This document shows, in pieces, positions 24,861 to 34,631 of a stretch of DNA of 64,000 nucleotides (position 1 is the stretch's first letter; every line of letters starts with the position of its first letter). The notes under the pieces were generated by a model. That model was not told where the DNA came from. It searched no databases and worked only from the letters and a program-made list of their open reading frames with translations. Location of the stretch: the NCBI RefSeq assembly GCF_015560805.1, contig NZ_JADMSO010000013.1:16251-80250 (forward strand). The letters run 5' to 3'. The stretch is from Mediterraneibacter glycyrrhizinilyticus (GTDB lineage Bacteria; Bacillota; Clostridia; Lachnospirales; Lachnospiraceae). A program made the translations under genes and the position numbers.

Positions 24861-24917
24861 GACACACTGGAGTATATGTCCGGTATCGGTGAAAATGAAA
24901 AGGAGAGTGATACTTGA

Positions 24918-25802
24918 ATGGAAAAGAAACGGAAGAGAGAACCTTGGTTGTTTTTGCTGCCGGTTCTTGTGGTTTTACTTTTGTTGTTCGGCTATCCGCT
25001 GATCAATAGTATTGTGATGGCTTTTCAGAATTATAAACTGACAGCTCCGAATGATATTTACTTTAACGGATTTGAGAATTTTAAAAAACTATTCGGAGAT
25101 CCGGATGGTTTGATGATCTTGAAAAACTCGATCATTTATGTTGTGATTTCCGTAGCAGGTCAGTTTCTGCTGGGATTGACTCTTGCCCTTGCATTGAAAA
25201 AACAGTTCAAAGGAAGAGGACTTTATCAGTCCATCGTATTTTTGCCGTGGGCTTTTTCCGGTTTCGTGGTTGGTCTCATTTTCCGGTGGTCATTCAACGG
25301 AGAATACGGTGTTGTGAACAATCTTCTGATGAAGCTGGGAATCATAGACAATAATATAGCATGGCTTGGGACGCCGGGATATTCGTTGGCGGTTGTGATC
25401 ATTGCGATGATCTGGATGGGGATTCCGTTCTTTGCGATCATGATACTTGCCGCACTGCAATCCATTCCGGCAGATGTATACGAGGCGGCGGATGTGGACG
25501 GATGTGGAACGGTACGTCAATTTTTCCAGATCACGCTTCCTTATATCAAACCGACATTGATCACAACGGTGCTTTTGCGGACGATCTGGATCTTTAACTC
25601 ACTTGATCTGGTCGTGATCATTACGGACGGAGGACCGGCAAACTCTTCACAGACGCTTCCGGCATATATGTATTCTAAGGCGTTTGGCTCGTATGATTTT
25701 GGATTTGCAGCGGCACTTGGCGTAATGTTGATGATCATACTTGGTCTTTATGCGCTGATATTCTTAAAGGTTACGAAATATGATAAGGCAGGTGATTTTT
25801 AA
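24918..25802 (+). CDS. CUT1 sugar ABC transporter permease (MalF-like)
   Basis: This 294-aa inner-membrane permease has about six helices. The cytoplasmic EAA loop that docks the ATPase reads YEAADVDGCGTVRQFFQITLP. The opening WLFLLPVLVVLLLLFGYPLINS is typical of the MalF/UgpA branch. AAAGGAGAG lies 12-18 nt before the ATG. Its last base overlaps the ATG of the second permease gene, so the two are coupled and should form a heterodimer. Confidence 0.95.
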   Translation: MEKKRKREPWLFLLPVLVVLLLLFGYPLINSIVMAFQNYKLTAPNDIYFNGFENFKKLFGDPDGLMILKNSIIYVVISVAGQFLLGLTLALALKKQFKGRGLYQSIVFLPWAFSGFVVGLIFRWSFNGEYGVVNNLLMKLGIIDNNIAWLGTPGYSLAVVIIAMIWMGIPFFAIMILAALQSIPADVYEAADVDGCGTVRQFFQITLPYIKPTLITTVLLRTIWIFNSLDLVVIITDGGPANSSQTLPAYMYSKAFGSYDFGFAAALGVMLMIILGLYALIFLKVTKYDKAGDF

Positions 25803-26644
25803 TGAGCAGGAAAACAAAAAATGCAATCGGAACGACCATCCGTGTTTTAGTTTTAGTTTTTTTCTTTCTGTTGGTTGTACTGCCGATATATTGGATCGTG
25901 ATCACTTCATTTAAGACCAGCGGCGAGATTCTGGATCTGAACAACATTACTTTTTTCCCGAAAGATTTTACGTTGGAGAACTACACGGGTTTGTTTGAAC
26001 AGTTTCATTACGGAGTGCTCTTAAAGAACAGCTTGCTCGTGTCGGTGGCATCTGCGCTTGTTGTTACGGTATTCTCTATGTTGGGAGGATACTCTCTGGC
26101 GCGTTATAAATTCAGAGGAAAACAGACGGTTGTTTTATTTTTTCTGATCACACAGATGATTCCGGGAATTTTGGTCATTATTCCGTTATATATCATTTTC
26201 TCGAAGCTTGGGATGATCAATACACATATCGGTTTGTTTATTTACTATGTAACTGTGAACCTGCCGTTCTGTGTCATTACGATGCGGAGTTTCTTTGAGA
26301 GGATTCCGATCACGTTGGAGGAAGCTGCCAAAGTGGATGGATGCACGAAAATGCAGTCACTTTTTAAAATTGTATTTCCGATCATGTTCCCGGGAATCGT
26401 ATCGGTATTCGTATTTGGATTTATCGGCGCATGGAATGAACTGATCGCGGGATCTATTTTTATAAGTACACCGGAGATGTGGACGATTCCGGTAGGTTTG
26501 AAAACACTGATCGGAAAATATAACGTTGAATGGGGACTTTTGATGGCCGGAGGTGTGATGGCATTGATCCCTACGGCGTTGATGTTCGCGGTGATGCAGA
26601 AATTTATCGTGGAGGGAATGACGGCGGGAGCAGTCAAAGAATAA
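25802..26644 (+). CDS. CUT1 sugar ABC transporter permease (MalG-like)
   Basis: This 280-aa permease is the partner of the preceding one. It has about six helices, LPIYWIVITSFKTSGEIL near the N terminus and the EAA loop EEAAKVDGCTKMQSLFKIVFP. The C terminus GMTAGAVKE is typical of MalG-type subunits, where the tail reaches the ATPase. Its start overlaps the upstream stop. The glycosidase gene begins 14 nt after its stop, so import and hydrolysis are co-expressed. Confidence 0.95.
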   Translation: MSRKTKNAIGTTIRVLVLVFFFLLVVLPIYWIVITSFKTSGEILDLNNITFFPKDFTLENYTGLFEQFHYGVLLKNSLLVSVASALVVTVFSMLGGYSLARYKFRGKQTVVLFFLITQMIPGILVIIPLYIIFSKLGMINTHIGLFIYYVTVNLPFCVITMRSFFERIPITLEEAAKVDGCTKMQSLFKIVFPIMFPGIVSVFVFGFIGAWNELIAGSIFISTPEMWTIPVGLKTLIGKYNVEWGLLMAGGVMALIPTALMFAVMQKFIVEGMTAGAVKE

Positions 26645-26658
26645 ACAGGGGGTACAAG

Positions 26659-29352
26659 GTGAACAGATATGAAATGAAACAGCAGATGCTTTGTCCGGAC
26701 AAGGAGGCAAGAAATAAAACCAGATGGTGGTGGTATGGCTGTGCCGTTGAAAAAGAGGAAATCTGCCGGGAACTGGATTATATGGAAGAAGCAGGGATCG
26801 GCGGCGTCGAACTGCAGATTTTATATCCGTTGGAGGCAGATGACGAAAAAAAGGGAATTCGGAATTATGATTATCTTTCACCGGAATTTATGGAACTGAT
26901 ACGGTTTGCCGCAGATGAAGCAGAGGTCAGGGGGATGCAGTTTGACCTGACGTTGGGGTCTTCCTGGCCTTTTGGCGGACCGTTTGTACCGGAAGAACTG
27001 AGCGGACAAAGTGTGCTTCCCTTTTCAATAGATGTGGAGGGACCGTGCAGATTCTCGAAAGATCTGACAACGGTCGTTTACGGCAAAGTTGTCGGAGCTG
27101 TTATGGGGAAAATGGAACACGCGCAGATGCTGCCGGAATCCATGAAAGATATCCTGGACAGGGTGAAAGATAAATACTTATTTAACTGGCCATGGGGAAC
27201 GGAAATCGGAGAAATCGAAGTTCCTGAGGGGCTGCATAAGATTGTTTTGTTTGTATCCACTGATAAAAAGCAGCAGGTTTTAAAGCCGCTCCGGGGCGGA
27301 GACGGGCTGATCGTCGATCACAATCGAAAAGAGTCTTTAAGAAAATTTCTGGAGTATGGCGGCGATCCGATCATAGAAGCTGTCGGCGCGAAGAAGATCC
27401 GAAATATATTTTGTGATTCGATCGAAGTATTCGGACATAATTGGACAGATATTTTATATGAAGAATTCCGGAAAAGAAGAGGGTATGAACTCAGACCTTA
27501 TATTTATGCGCTGTGGGGCGAGATTAAAAATATGACAGAGCAGGTCCGATATGATTTTCAGAAGACAATGGCAGAATTGACTGTGGAGAATTTCTTTCGG
27601 GAATTGACAAAATGGTGTCATGAGAAAGGGACGCTTTCGCGTATACAGGCACACGGCACATGGGGCGATGTTCTTCAGGCGTATGGAGCGGCGGATATCC
27701 CGGAGGGCGAAACATTTTCAGCGTTTGACAGATATGAGGTAAATACGATACATCGACGGCTGGCTGTTTCGGCAGGACATATTTACGGGAAGCCGATCAT
27801 TTCAAATGAATCGTTTACGTGGCTGCGTTTTCCGAGGTTTGTAGTGACGCTTGAGCAGATCAAAGCGGCTGCGGACAGTATTTTTCTGGATGGGGTCAAT
27901 CAGATCGTAAATCATGGGTATAGTTACAGCAAAGCGGATGCAGGCGAGGACATGCTGGCTTTTTATGCGTCGACAAATATCAATCACACGAATACGTGGT
28001 GGAAATATTATAAGATGATCAGTATTTACATCAATCGTGTATGTGATTTTATGCAGAGAGGAAAACCGGTGGTCTCCACGGCGATTTATCTGCCGCAGCA
28101 TGATATATGGGCGGAGATGCCGATCGCAGACACCCATATGTGCATGAAATTAAATGAAAGACTGGAAACAGCTTGTGTGGATGGCATACACAAGGCAGGC
28201 TACTGGTTTGATTATGTCAATGACGATGTATTAATGAATTGGGAATGTTATGGATATGATACATTACTTCTGATCGAATGTGACAGGATTCCTGTGGCTG
28301 TTATGAAAAAAATTCAGGAATTTGCAGACAGTGGAAGAACTGTGATTGCGGCGGAAAAACTTCCGGAGAAATCTTGCGGACTTTTAAATTGTATACAAAA
28401 TACAGAAGAAATCAGGGGAATCGGGGAGAAGCTGAAAGCGAGAGAGAATGTGATCATTACGAAAGATAAATCAGTCTCGCTTTTAGAGGCGCTGAGAAGT
28501 GCAAAGAAGCCGGATGTGATGATACAGAATCATTCGGATATTGTTGGATATGTACATCGAAAAACTAAGAAAGAAGATATTTATTTTATTTCCAATGTAT
28601 CGGAGAATGCGTGTGCAGAAAAGATTTTGTTTTTCGGTATGTCAGATGATTTCTGTGTATTCGATCCGATGAACGGAAAAGAAAAGGCGGTAAGAAAATA
28701 CAAAAAAACGGAAGACCGAGTGGAAGTCGATCTTGAGATCGAGGCATATCAATCTTTGATCTTTGTATTTAGTAAGGAGATGGATGCGCCGACCGTGGAG
28801 GCGGTGAAAGCTCAAAAACCGGAAATACTGGATATTTCTCATGGCTGGACGCTTCAGGTGGAGCAAGCAGGATTTGAGAAAACATATGAAAGGCTTGTTA
28901 GCTGGGAACAGGAGCAGGAACTTAAATTCTATTCCGGAACCGGGCGTTATATCAAAAAGATACAGATCGCAACAGACCAGTGGGAGCAGATGGAACATGC
29001 AGCAACGGTCGTTCTGAGGTTGGAGCATATTGGTGAGACGGCAGAAATTCGGATCAATGGGAAGTTGGCAGATGTGATCATCAAACATCCTTATGAAGCG
29101 GATATTACAGGATTGCTGAAAAAAGGGGAAAATACGATTGAGATCCGGGCAGTCAATTTGCTGATCAACCGAATGATCGATCCGGGGTATCCGGAAAGAG
29201 TGGAAAAGAAACCTGTGATCGAAAGGTGGCCGTATGAGACAGGAAGTCTGGAGCAGTGCAGAAAGGAAAGACTGTTTAACTGGCGTGAAAGAGAGATGAT
29301 AGAAGAACCATTGCCATCGGGCATTTGGGGAACTGTACAGATTCTTTTTTAG
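26659..29352 (+). CDS. GH106-related glycoside hydrolase (alpha-L-rhamnosidase-like)
   Basis: This predicted glycosidase has 897 aa and no signal peptide. The N terminus has the pattern of GH106 and relatives: KTRWWWYGCAVEKEEICREL, EEAGIGGVELQIL and QFDLTLGSSWPFGGP. The middle has IFCDSIEVFGHNWTD and LSRIQAHGTWGDVLQAYG. The C-terminal part (about 745-895) contains a jelly-roll galactose-binding-like module (AEIRINGKLADV, LKKGENTIEIRAVN). GTG 26659 is chosen because AGGGGG lies 6 nt upstream; ATG 26674 is the alternative. It follows the permease by 14 nt, so it should act on imported sugar in the cytoplasm. GH106 is the nearest family, but rhamnosidase activity is not proven. Confidence 0.82.
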   Translation: MNRYEMKQQMLCPDKEARNKTRWWWYGCAVEKEEICRELDYMEEAGIGGVELQILYPLEADDEKKGIRNYDYLSPEFMELIRFAADEAEVRGMQFDLTLGSSWPFGGPFVPEELSGQSVLPFSIDVEGPCRFSKDLTTVVYGKVVGAVMGKMEHAQMLPESMKDILDRVKDKYLFNWPWGTEIGEIEVPEGLHKIVLFVSTDKKQQVLKPLRGGDGLIVDHNRKESLRKFLEYGGDPIIEAVGAKKIRNIFCDSIEVFGHNWTDILYEEFRKRRGYELRPYIYALWGEIKNMTEQVRYDFQKTMAELTVENFFRELTKWCHEKGTLSRIQAHGTWGDVLQAYGAADIPEGETFSAFDRYEVNTIHRRLAVSAGHIYGKPIISNESFTWLRFPRFVVTLEQIKAAADSIFLDGVNQIVNHGYSYSKADAGEDMLAFYASTNINHTNTWWKYYKMISIYINRVCDFMQRGKPVVSTAIYLPQHDIWAEMPIADTHMCMKLNERLETACVDGIHKAGYWFDYVNDDVLMNWECYGYDTLLLIECDRIPVAVMKKIQEFADSGRTVIAAEKLPEKSCGLLNCIQNTEEIRGIGEKLKARENVIITKDKSVSLLEALRSAKKPDVMIQNHSDIVGYVHRKTKKEDIYFISNVSENACAEKILFFGMSDDFCVFDPMNGKEKAVRKYKKTEDRVEVDLEIEAYQSLIFVFSKEMDAPTVEAVKAQKPEILDISHGWTLQVEQAGFEKTYERLVSWEQEQELKFYSGTGRYIKKIQIATDQWEQMEHAATVVLRLEHIGETAEIRINGKLADVIIKHPYEADITGLLKKGENTIEIRAVNLLINRMIDPGYPERVEKKPVIERWPYETGSLEQCRKERLFNWREREMIEEPLPSGIWGTVQILF

Positions 29353-29413
29353 GAATAAAAGAGAGTAGGAAGTGGAGTCTTTTTGCAGGAACGCATAGAA
29401 AGGAGAAACCGTT

Positions 29414-30481
29414 ATGAGCAGTGAAAATACAATGTGGGCACTTGTCAAAGAAAAAGCCGAACCGGGACTTTGGCTGAAAAAAGTCGAGATCCCGAAAGTC
29501 GGTAAAAATGAAGTGAAGATCAAGATCTTAAAAACTTCTATCTGCGGAACAGACGTACATATTTATAATTGGAATCAATGGGCACAGGACACAATTCCGA
29601 TCGGATTGACGGCAGGGCATGAGTATGTAGGTGAGATCGTGGAGATCGGTGAGAATGTAGAGGGCTTTCATATCGGAGAAAAAGTGTCGGGAGAGGGACA
29701 TATTGTATGCGGAAAATGCCGGAATTGCCTGGCCGGTCAGCCGCATTTATGCAGGAATACGCAAGGAGTAGGTGTCAACAGAAACGGTGCATTTGCGGAA
29801 TATCTTGTTATTCCGGCTACCAATGTATGGAAATGTTCGCCGACGATCCCGGAAGAACTGTATTCTTGTTTTGATCCTTTCGGAAATGCGGTTCACACGG
29901 CATTGTCTTTTAATATGGTAGGCGAGGACGTTTTGATCACAGGTGCGGGTCCGATCGGAATTATGGCGGCTGCGATCAGCAGACATGTCGGAGCACGGCA
30001 TGTTGTCATCACGGATATGAATGAGTACCGTCTGGATCTGGCAAGAAAAATGGGGGCGACACGGGCAGTAAACATCGGAAAAGAAACACTGAAAGATGTC
30101 ATGGCAGAACTGCATATGAAAGAAGGCTTTGATGTTGGTCTTGAGATGTCCGGAAATGAAGCCGGTTTTAATGATATGGTCAATAATATGAAAAACGGAG
30201 GAAAGATCGCACTTCTCGGGTTACAGAAATCGGATGCGCGGATTGATTGGACAAAGGTGATCTTTAACGGATTGACCTTGAAAGGGATTTATGGACGAGA
30301 GATGTGGGAAACTTGGTATAAGATGGATACGATGCTGCAGAGTGGTCTGGATATTTCCAAGATCATCACCCATAGATTTGACATACGGGATTACGAAAAA
30401 GGCTTTGCGATCATGAACAGCGGGAATTCAGGAAAAGTTGTATTAGATTGGACTTCACTTTATGAAAATAGAGGATTCTGA
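29414..30481 (+). CDS. tdh: L-threonine 3-dehydrogenase
   Basis: This 355-aa zinc-dependent medium-chain dehydrogenase oxidises L-threonine to 2-amino-3-ketobutyrate with NAD+. The catalytic-zinc part is [13 protein letters not shown] (Cys44) with [12 protein letters not shown]. The structural-zinc loop has [15 protein letters not shown], and the Rossmann segment is [25 protein letters not shown] and the length match Tdh. It has AAAGGAG before the ATG. It lies 61 nt after the GH106-like gene with no terminator, so it may be the tail of the sugar operon. kbl, its metabolic partner, follows by 18 nt. Confidence 0.96.
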   Translation: MSSENTMWALVKEKAEPGLWLKKVEIPKVGKNEVKIKILKTSICGTDVHIYNWNQWAQDTIPIGLTAGHEYVGEIVEIGENVEGFHIGEKVSGEGHIVCGKCRNCLAGQPHLCRNTQGVGVNRNGAFAEYLVIPATNVWKCSPTIPEELYSCFDPFGNAVHTALSFNMVGEDVLITGAGPIGIMAAAISRHVGARHVVITDMNEYRLDLARKMGATRAVNIGKETLKDVMAELHMKEGFDVGLEMSGNEAGFNDMVNNMKNGGKIALLGLQKSDARIDWTKVIFNGLTLKGIYGREMWETWYKMDTMLQSGLDISKIITHRFDIRDYEKGFAIMNSGNSGKVVLDWTSLYENRGF

Positions 30482-30499
30482 AAGGAAAGGTATCGGTTT

Positions 30500-31693
30500 A
30501 TGAAGAGAGAAGATGTTTTAAAGTTTTATGCGGATGAAGTAGAAGAGATTAAAAATGCCGGTCTTTTAAAAGGAGAAAGTCCGATCACGTCTCCTCAGGG
30601 GGCAAAAGTAGTCCTGCAGGACGGAAGAGAAGTCATCAATATGTGTGCGAATAATTATCTCGGGCTTGCCAATGATCAAAGAGTGATCGAGGCGGCAGTC
30701 CGATCATATCAAGAACGGGGATACGGACTTTCTTCCGTGAGATTTATCTGCGGAACGCAGGATGTGCACAAGAAATTAGAAGAAACGATCAGCAGATTTT
30801 TAGGTATGGAAGACACGATCTTGTATTCTTCCTGCTTTGACGCGAACGGAGGTCTTTTTGAAACGATTCTCACGGCGGAGGATGCGGTGATCAGTGATGA
30901 GCTGAATCATGCGAGTATTATTGACGGAGTTCGTCTGTGTAAGGCGAAACGTTATCGTTATAAAAACAATGACATGGCAGATCTGCGGGCACAGTTGGAG
31001 GCTGCGGATGCGGCGGGGGCAAGGATCAAGCTGATCGCAACGGACGGAGTGTTTTCTATGGATGGGATCATTGCAGATTTGAAAGGAATCTGTGATCTCG
31101 CGGATGAATTTCAGGCGCTTGTTATGGTAGATGACAGCCATGCAGCCGGATTTGTAGGAAGTACCGGACGGGGAACTGCCGAATATTGTGGCGTAACGGG
31201 AAGAGTGGATATTATCACGGGAACGTTAGGAAAAGCATTGGGCGGTGCATCCGGTGGTTATACAAGCGGAAGAAAAGAGATTGTCGATCTTTTACGTCAG
31301 AGAAGCAGACCATATCTTTTCTCAAATACATTAGCGCCTGCCATTGCGGGGGCAAGTATCGAAGTGTTCAGGATATTGGAACAAGATACTTCTCTTCGTG
31401 ATCATTTGGAAAGTCTGACATCTTATTACAGAGAGCAGTTGACAGAGGCCGGATTTGACATCATCGACGGAGTGCATCCGATTGTGCCGATCATGCTGTA
31501 TGATGAAAAGACGGCGGCGGCAATGGCAGCGAGAATGATGGAAAAAGGTGTATATGTCGTTGCATTTTCCTATCCGGTCGTTCCGAGAGGAAAGGCAAGG
31601 ATCAGAACACAGGTCAGCGCGGCACATACAAAAGAAGATATAGATTATATTGTAAAGTGTTTTAAAGAAGTAAGAGAAGAATTAGGTTTGTAG
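30500..31693 (+). CDS. kbl: Glycine C-acetyltransferase (2-amino-3-ketobutyrate CoA ligase)
   Basis: This 397-aa PLP enzyme of the alpha-oxoamine synthase family splits 2-amino-3-ketobutyrate with CoA into glycine and acetyl-CoA, completing the Tdh pathway. It has [33 protein letters not shown], the [13 protein letters not shown] aspartate strand and PLP lysine 245 in [15 protein letters not shown]. Length and motifs match Kbl. Coupled with tdh, it yields glycine, acetyl-CoA and NADH from threonine. A strong bidirectional terminator follows. Confidence 0.96.
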   Translation: MKREDVLKFYADEVEEIKNAGLLKGESPITSPQGAKVVLQDGREVINMCANNYLGLANDQRVIEAAVRSYQERGYGLSSVRFICGTQDVHKKLEETISRFLGMEDTILYSSCFDANGGLFETILTAEDAVISDELNHASIIDGVRLCKAKRYRYKNNDMADLRAQLEAADAAGARIKLIATDGVFSMDGIIADLKGICDLADEFQALVMVDDSHAAGFVGSTGRGTAEYCGVTGRVDIITGTLGKALGGASGGYTSGRKEIVDLLRQRSRPYLFSNTLAPAIAGASIEVFRILEQDTSLRDHLESLTSYYREQLTEAGFDIIDGVHPIVPIMLYDEKTAAAMAARMMEKGVYVVAFSYPVVPRGKARIRTQVSAAHTKEDIDYIVKCFKEVREELGL

Positions 31694-31712
31694 AAAGCCG
31701 TTTACCTAAAAG

Positions 31713-31767
31713 AACAATCTCCCGGAAAATCCGATTTTTCATATCTGATTTTCCGGGAGATTGTTTA
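31713..31767. terminator. Bidirectional terminator between kbl and the MFS gene
   Basis: A perfect 19-bp stem (31713-31731 with 31747-31765) lies between convergent genes. Its right edge overlaps the end of the MFS gene by 1-3 nt. Confidence 0.9.
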
Positions 31768-32949
31768 AAGTTGTTTTTTCATCCTCCGACAGAGCAGGAT
31801 CCCGGTCAGCAGAAGCACCGGGAAAATGATCGCGGCAAGGATTCCGGCTTTTAAGTTGTCGTTCAGGCTGCTGGAGATCAGTCCGACCAGAGTCGGCCCG
31901 CCGGAGCAGCCGACGTCGCCGCCGAGTGCGAGCAGGGCGAACATTGCGGTTCCGCCGCGGCGGAGCGCCTGGGAGGCTTTACTGAACGTTCCCGGCCACA
32001 TGATACCGACGGACAGTCCGCAGACGGCGCATGCCGCGAGGCTGACAAGCGGAACCGGGATCAGGGAGATCCCGAGGTACGAAAGGATACAGAGCAGGCT
32101 GCTGAAGATCATAAACCGATCCAGATCGATCCGGTCGCCGTATTTTCCGTAAAAGAAACGGGACGCTCCCATCAGGATCGCAAACGCCATCGGTCCGGCA
32201 AGATCTCCCAGTGTTTTTGTGATACCGAGCGCCTGTTCCGCAAATGTGGATGCCCACTGGCTGACCGCCTGTTCGCTTGCTCCGGCGCAGACCATCATGA
32301 TAAACAGAACCCAGAAGAGCTTCATGCCCAGGAGGTCTTTCATCCGCAGACCGGATTCGCCCTCCGGCAGAAGTGGGGCGATTGGAACTTTTGTAAATGC
32401 CAATGCGTTTGCGAGCGGAATGACTGCCCAGATGACGGCGAGGATCTTCCAGTTGGAGATGCCGACAATATAAAAATAAAGCGTTGACAGGGCGACAACG
32501 CCGACATGTCCCCAGCAATAAAAAGAATGGAGCATACTCATTGCTTTTTCTTTGTGGTCGGACGGACAGGCTTCCACGATCGGGCTGACGAGTACTTCCA
32601 AAAGTCCGCCTCCGATAGCGTAAACGACCACGGCAGTCAGGATCCCGAGGAAAGAGGAACTCATGACTTCCGGCAGGATGGTCAAAAGAACCAGTCCGGC
32701 TGCGGAGCAGAGATGCGCGATCACCATGGAAGCACGGTAACCGATCTTGTCCACAAATTTTACCGACAGCAGATCGACGAAAAGCTGCACACCGAAATTG
32801 ATCGTCACAAGCAGTGTGATCTGGGATAACGGTATCTGATACGTCCGCTCAAATGTCAGAAAAAGCAGCGGCACAAAATTATTGATAATCGCCTGTACGA
32901 TGTAGCCGACAAAGCAGGCGGTGATGGTTTTGTTGTATTGTTTGTTCAA
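31765..32949 (-). CDS. Major facilitator superfamily transporter
   Basis: This 394-aa protein has about 12 membrane helices. The MFS loop 2-3 motif is reduced to VKFVDKIGYRASMV. The second half contains FYGKYGDRIDLDRFM and GLSVGIMWPGTFSKAS, similar to sugar-permease-like MFS members (FucP/NarK-type branch). Substrate cannot be assigned. The start is TTG 32949: GGAGGG lies 9 nt upstream on the minus strand and no ATG is nearer. It converges on kbl and shares its terminator. Confidence 0.88.
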   Translation of the reverse strand: MNKQYNKTITACFVGYIVQAIINNFVPLLFLTFERTYQIPLSQITLLVTINFGVQLFVDLLSVKFVDKIGYRASMVIAHLCSAAGLVLLTILPEVMSSSFLGILTAVVVYAIGGGLLEVLVSPIVEACPSDHKEKAMSMLHSFYCWGHVGVVALSTLYFYIVGISNWKILAVIWAVIPLANALAFTKVPIAPLLPEGESGLRMKDLLGMKLFWVLFIMMVCAGASEQAVSQWASTFAEQALGITKTLGDLAGPMAFAILMGASRFFYGKYGDRIDLDRFMIFSSLLCILSYLGISLIPVPLVSLAACAVCGLSVGIMWPGTFSKASQALRRGGTAMFALLALGGDVGCSGGPTLVGLISSSLNDNLKAGILAAIIFPVLLLTGILLCRRMKKQL

Positions 32950-33055
32950 GTTGAGAAACCCTCCTCTTTATATTTTTTCTCACGCTGTTTCCGGCGTGAA
33001 CGATAACGTCAAAGGGATTATATCACAATATATCACAATATTTCTATTCTTTCAT

Positions 33056-33084
33056 TAGACAAATTTTCAAAGATACGGTAAAAT
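33056..33084 (+). promoter_or_regulatory. Promoter of the DMT transporter gene
   Basis: TAGACA (33056-33061), a 17-nt spacer and TAAAAT (33079-33084). A short AT-rich direct repeat of TATCACAATA lies just upstream (about 33021-33040). Confidence 0.6.
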
Positions 33085-33115
33085 ATCGCAGGAAGAATAA
33101 AAGGAAGAGAGAAAG

Positions 33116-34060
33116 ATGATGAACAAGACACAAGTGAGAAATTCGCTTCTGCTTTTGCTGACCGCCACGATCTGGGGCGTGGCGTTTGTAGCGCAGAGCG
33201 TAGGAATGGATTATGTGGGTCCGTTTACATTTAATATGGTAAGGAGCCTGATCGGAGGAATCGTACTGATTCCCTGCATTTTTCTGCTCGGGCGGCTCAA
33301 TTCCCCGGAAAAGTATATGCAGAAAGAAAAGGCAAAAGTAGGAATTTTAAATGACAGAGCTTCAAAAGCCGACGAGCGGAAAACACTGCTGAAAGGCGGG
33401 ATCTGCTGCGGGATCCTTTTTTCGCTGGCAACGAATATCCAGCAGATCGGCATCCAGTATACGACGGTTGGGAGAGCCGGATTTATCACCGCCTGCTATA
33501 TCGTAATTGTTCCGATCCTCGGAATGGTATTTTTTCATAAGAAGAGCCGGGCGCTGATCTGGGGAGCGGTCGCGCTGGCGCTGGTCGGTCTGTATCTGCT
33601 CTGTATGACCGATGACTTCGGAATCGGGAAAGGAGATATACTTGTACTGATCTGTTCTGTCTTATTTTCCCTCCATATTCTGGTGATCGATCATTTTTCG
33701 CCGAAAGTGGATGGTGTGAAAATGGCGTGTATCCAGTTTTTGGTCTGCGCGGTCTTTTCGGCTGTTCCGGCATTTTTGACCGAGACGATCCGGATCAGCG
33801 GACTTTTGGCAGCGTGGGCGCCGATCCTGTATGCGGGTGTGCTTTCCTGCGGTGTGGCATATACGCTCCAGATCATCGGACAGAAAAATATGAACCCGAC
33901 CGTCGCGTCTTTGATCCTGAGTCTGGAATCCTGCATTTCGGTGCTGGCAGGCTGGGTGATCCTCGGGCAGAAACTGACCGCGCGGGAAATATTGGGCTGT
34001 GTCTTGATGTTCGGTGCGATCGTGCTGGCGCAGATGCCGGAAAAACGGCGCGGAAACTGA
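33116..34060 (+). CDS. DMT-superfamily (EamA) transporter
   Basis: This 314-aa membrane protein has about ten helices in two EamA repeats: LLTATIWGVAFVAQSVGMDYVGP starts the first and LHILVIDHFSPKVDGV the second. The end of the second repeat reads NPTVASLILSLESCISVLAGW. Members export amino acids or metabolites; the substrate cannot be read here. Two adjacent ATGs (33116, 33119) follow AAGGAAG. Confidence 0.92.
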   Translation: MMNKTQVRNSLLLLLTATIWGVAFVAQSVGMDYVGPFTFNMVRSLIGGIVLIPCIFLLGRLNSPEKYMQKEKAKVGILNDRASKADERKTLLKGGICCGILFSLATNIQQIGIQYTTVGRAGFITACYIVIVPILGMVFFHKKSRALIWGAVALALVGLYLLCMTDDFGIGKGDILVLICSVLFSLHILVIDHFSPKVDGVKMACIQFLVCAVFSAVPAFLTETIRISGLLAAWAPILYAGVLSCGVAYTLQIIGQKNMNPTVASLILSLESCISVLAGWVILGQKLTAREILGCVLMFGAIVLAQMPEKRRGN

Positions 34061-34186
34061 CGGATACGGATATGCAGGGACAGACCGGCATCAGGGAATA
34101 GAAGAAAAATAGAAGAAACAGATTTTGCGCATAAATAAGAATTAGGATTCATAGGTATTACAGAGAACGGGCGTGCAGAGGTGCAA

Positions 34187-34621
34187 ATGCAGGTTCGAAT
34201 CAGACATCAGACCTATGGAATCCTGATTTTTTTTGGACTGATTTTTGGGGGAATGTGGATGCTGACAGGCTGTATCTCCACAGTCCGGGAGACAAAGCGG
34301 ATCGGGGAACCGGAATTTGAGATCGTGGAAAAAGACGCGGTGCCGGAAGAATTTGCCCGCGTGATCCGGGAAGAGCGGGAGAAACCGTTCTGTCTGACTT
34401 ATGCGGATCAGGGCGAACTGTATCTTGCCCGAGGCTATGGAAGACAGGACAAAACCGGGTACAGCGTGGAAGTGTCCGAATTGTATGAGACGGAAAATGC
34501 GGTCGTGTTCCATACAAGGCTGATGGGGCCGGAAAAGAGCGAAAAGACGAAAGAGATCGCGACGTACCCGTATGTCGTAGTAAGAATGAAAGACGGGAAA
34601 AAATCGGTGGAATTTGATTGA
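34187..34621 (+). CDS. PrcB-like lipoprotein
   Basis: This protein of about 144 aa has one N-terminal hydrophobic segment ending in a lipobox-like LTGC (Cys about 29), so it is probably a lipoprotein. The rest resembles the PrcB C-terminal domain family: REKPFCLTYADQGELYLARGYG, SVEVSELYETENAVVFHTRLMGP and TYPYVVVRM. AGAGG lies 5 nt before ATG 34187; GTG 34181 is possible. The SPOCS/LysM gene starts 10 nt after its stop, which suggests a link with spore envelope assembly. Confidence 0.75.
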   Translation: MQVRIRHQTYGILIFFGLIFGGMWMLTGCISTVRETKRIGEPEFEIVEKDAVPEEFARVIREEREKPFCLTYADQGELYLARGYGRQDKTGYSVEVSELYETENAVVFHTRLMGPEKSEKTKEIATYPYVVVRMKDGKKSVEFD

Positions 34622-34631
34622 GGAGGAGTAT

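Noticed and set aside
28642..29523. 293-codon minus-strand frame opposite the GH106-like gene
   Set aside because: It runs over the end of the glycosidase gene and the start of tdh, both clear; no motif seen.
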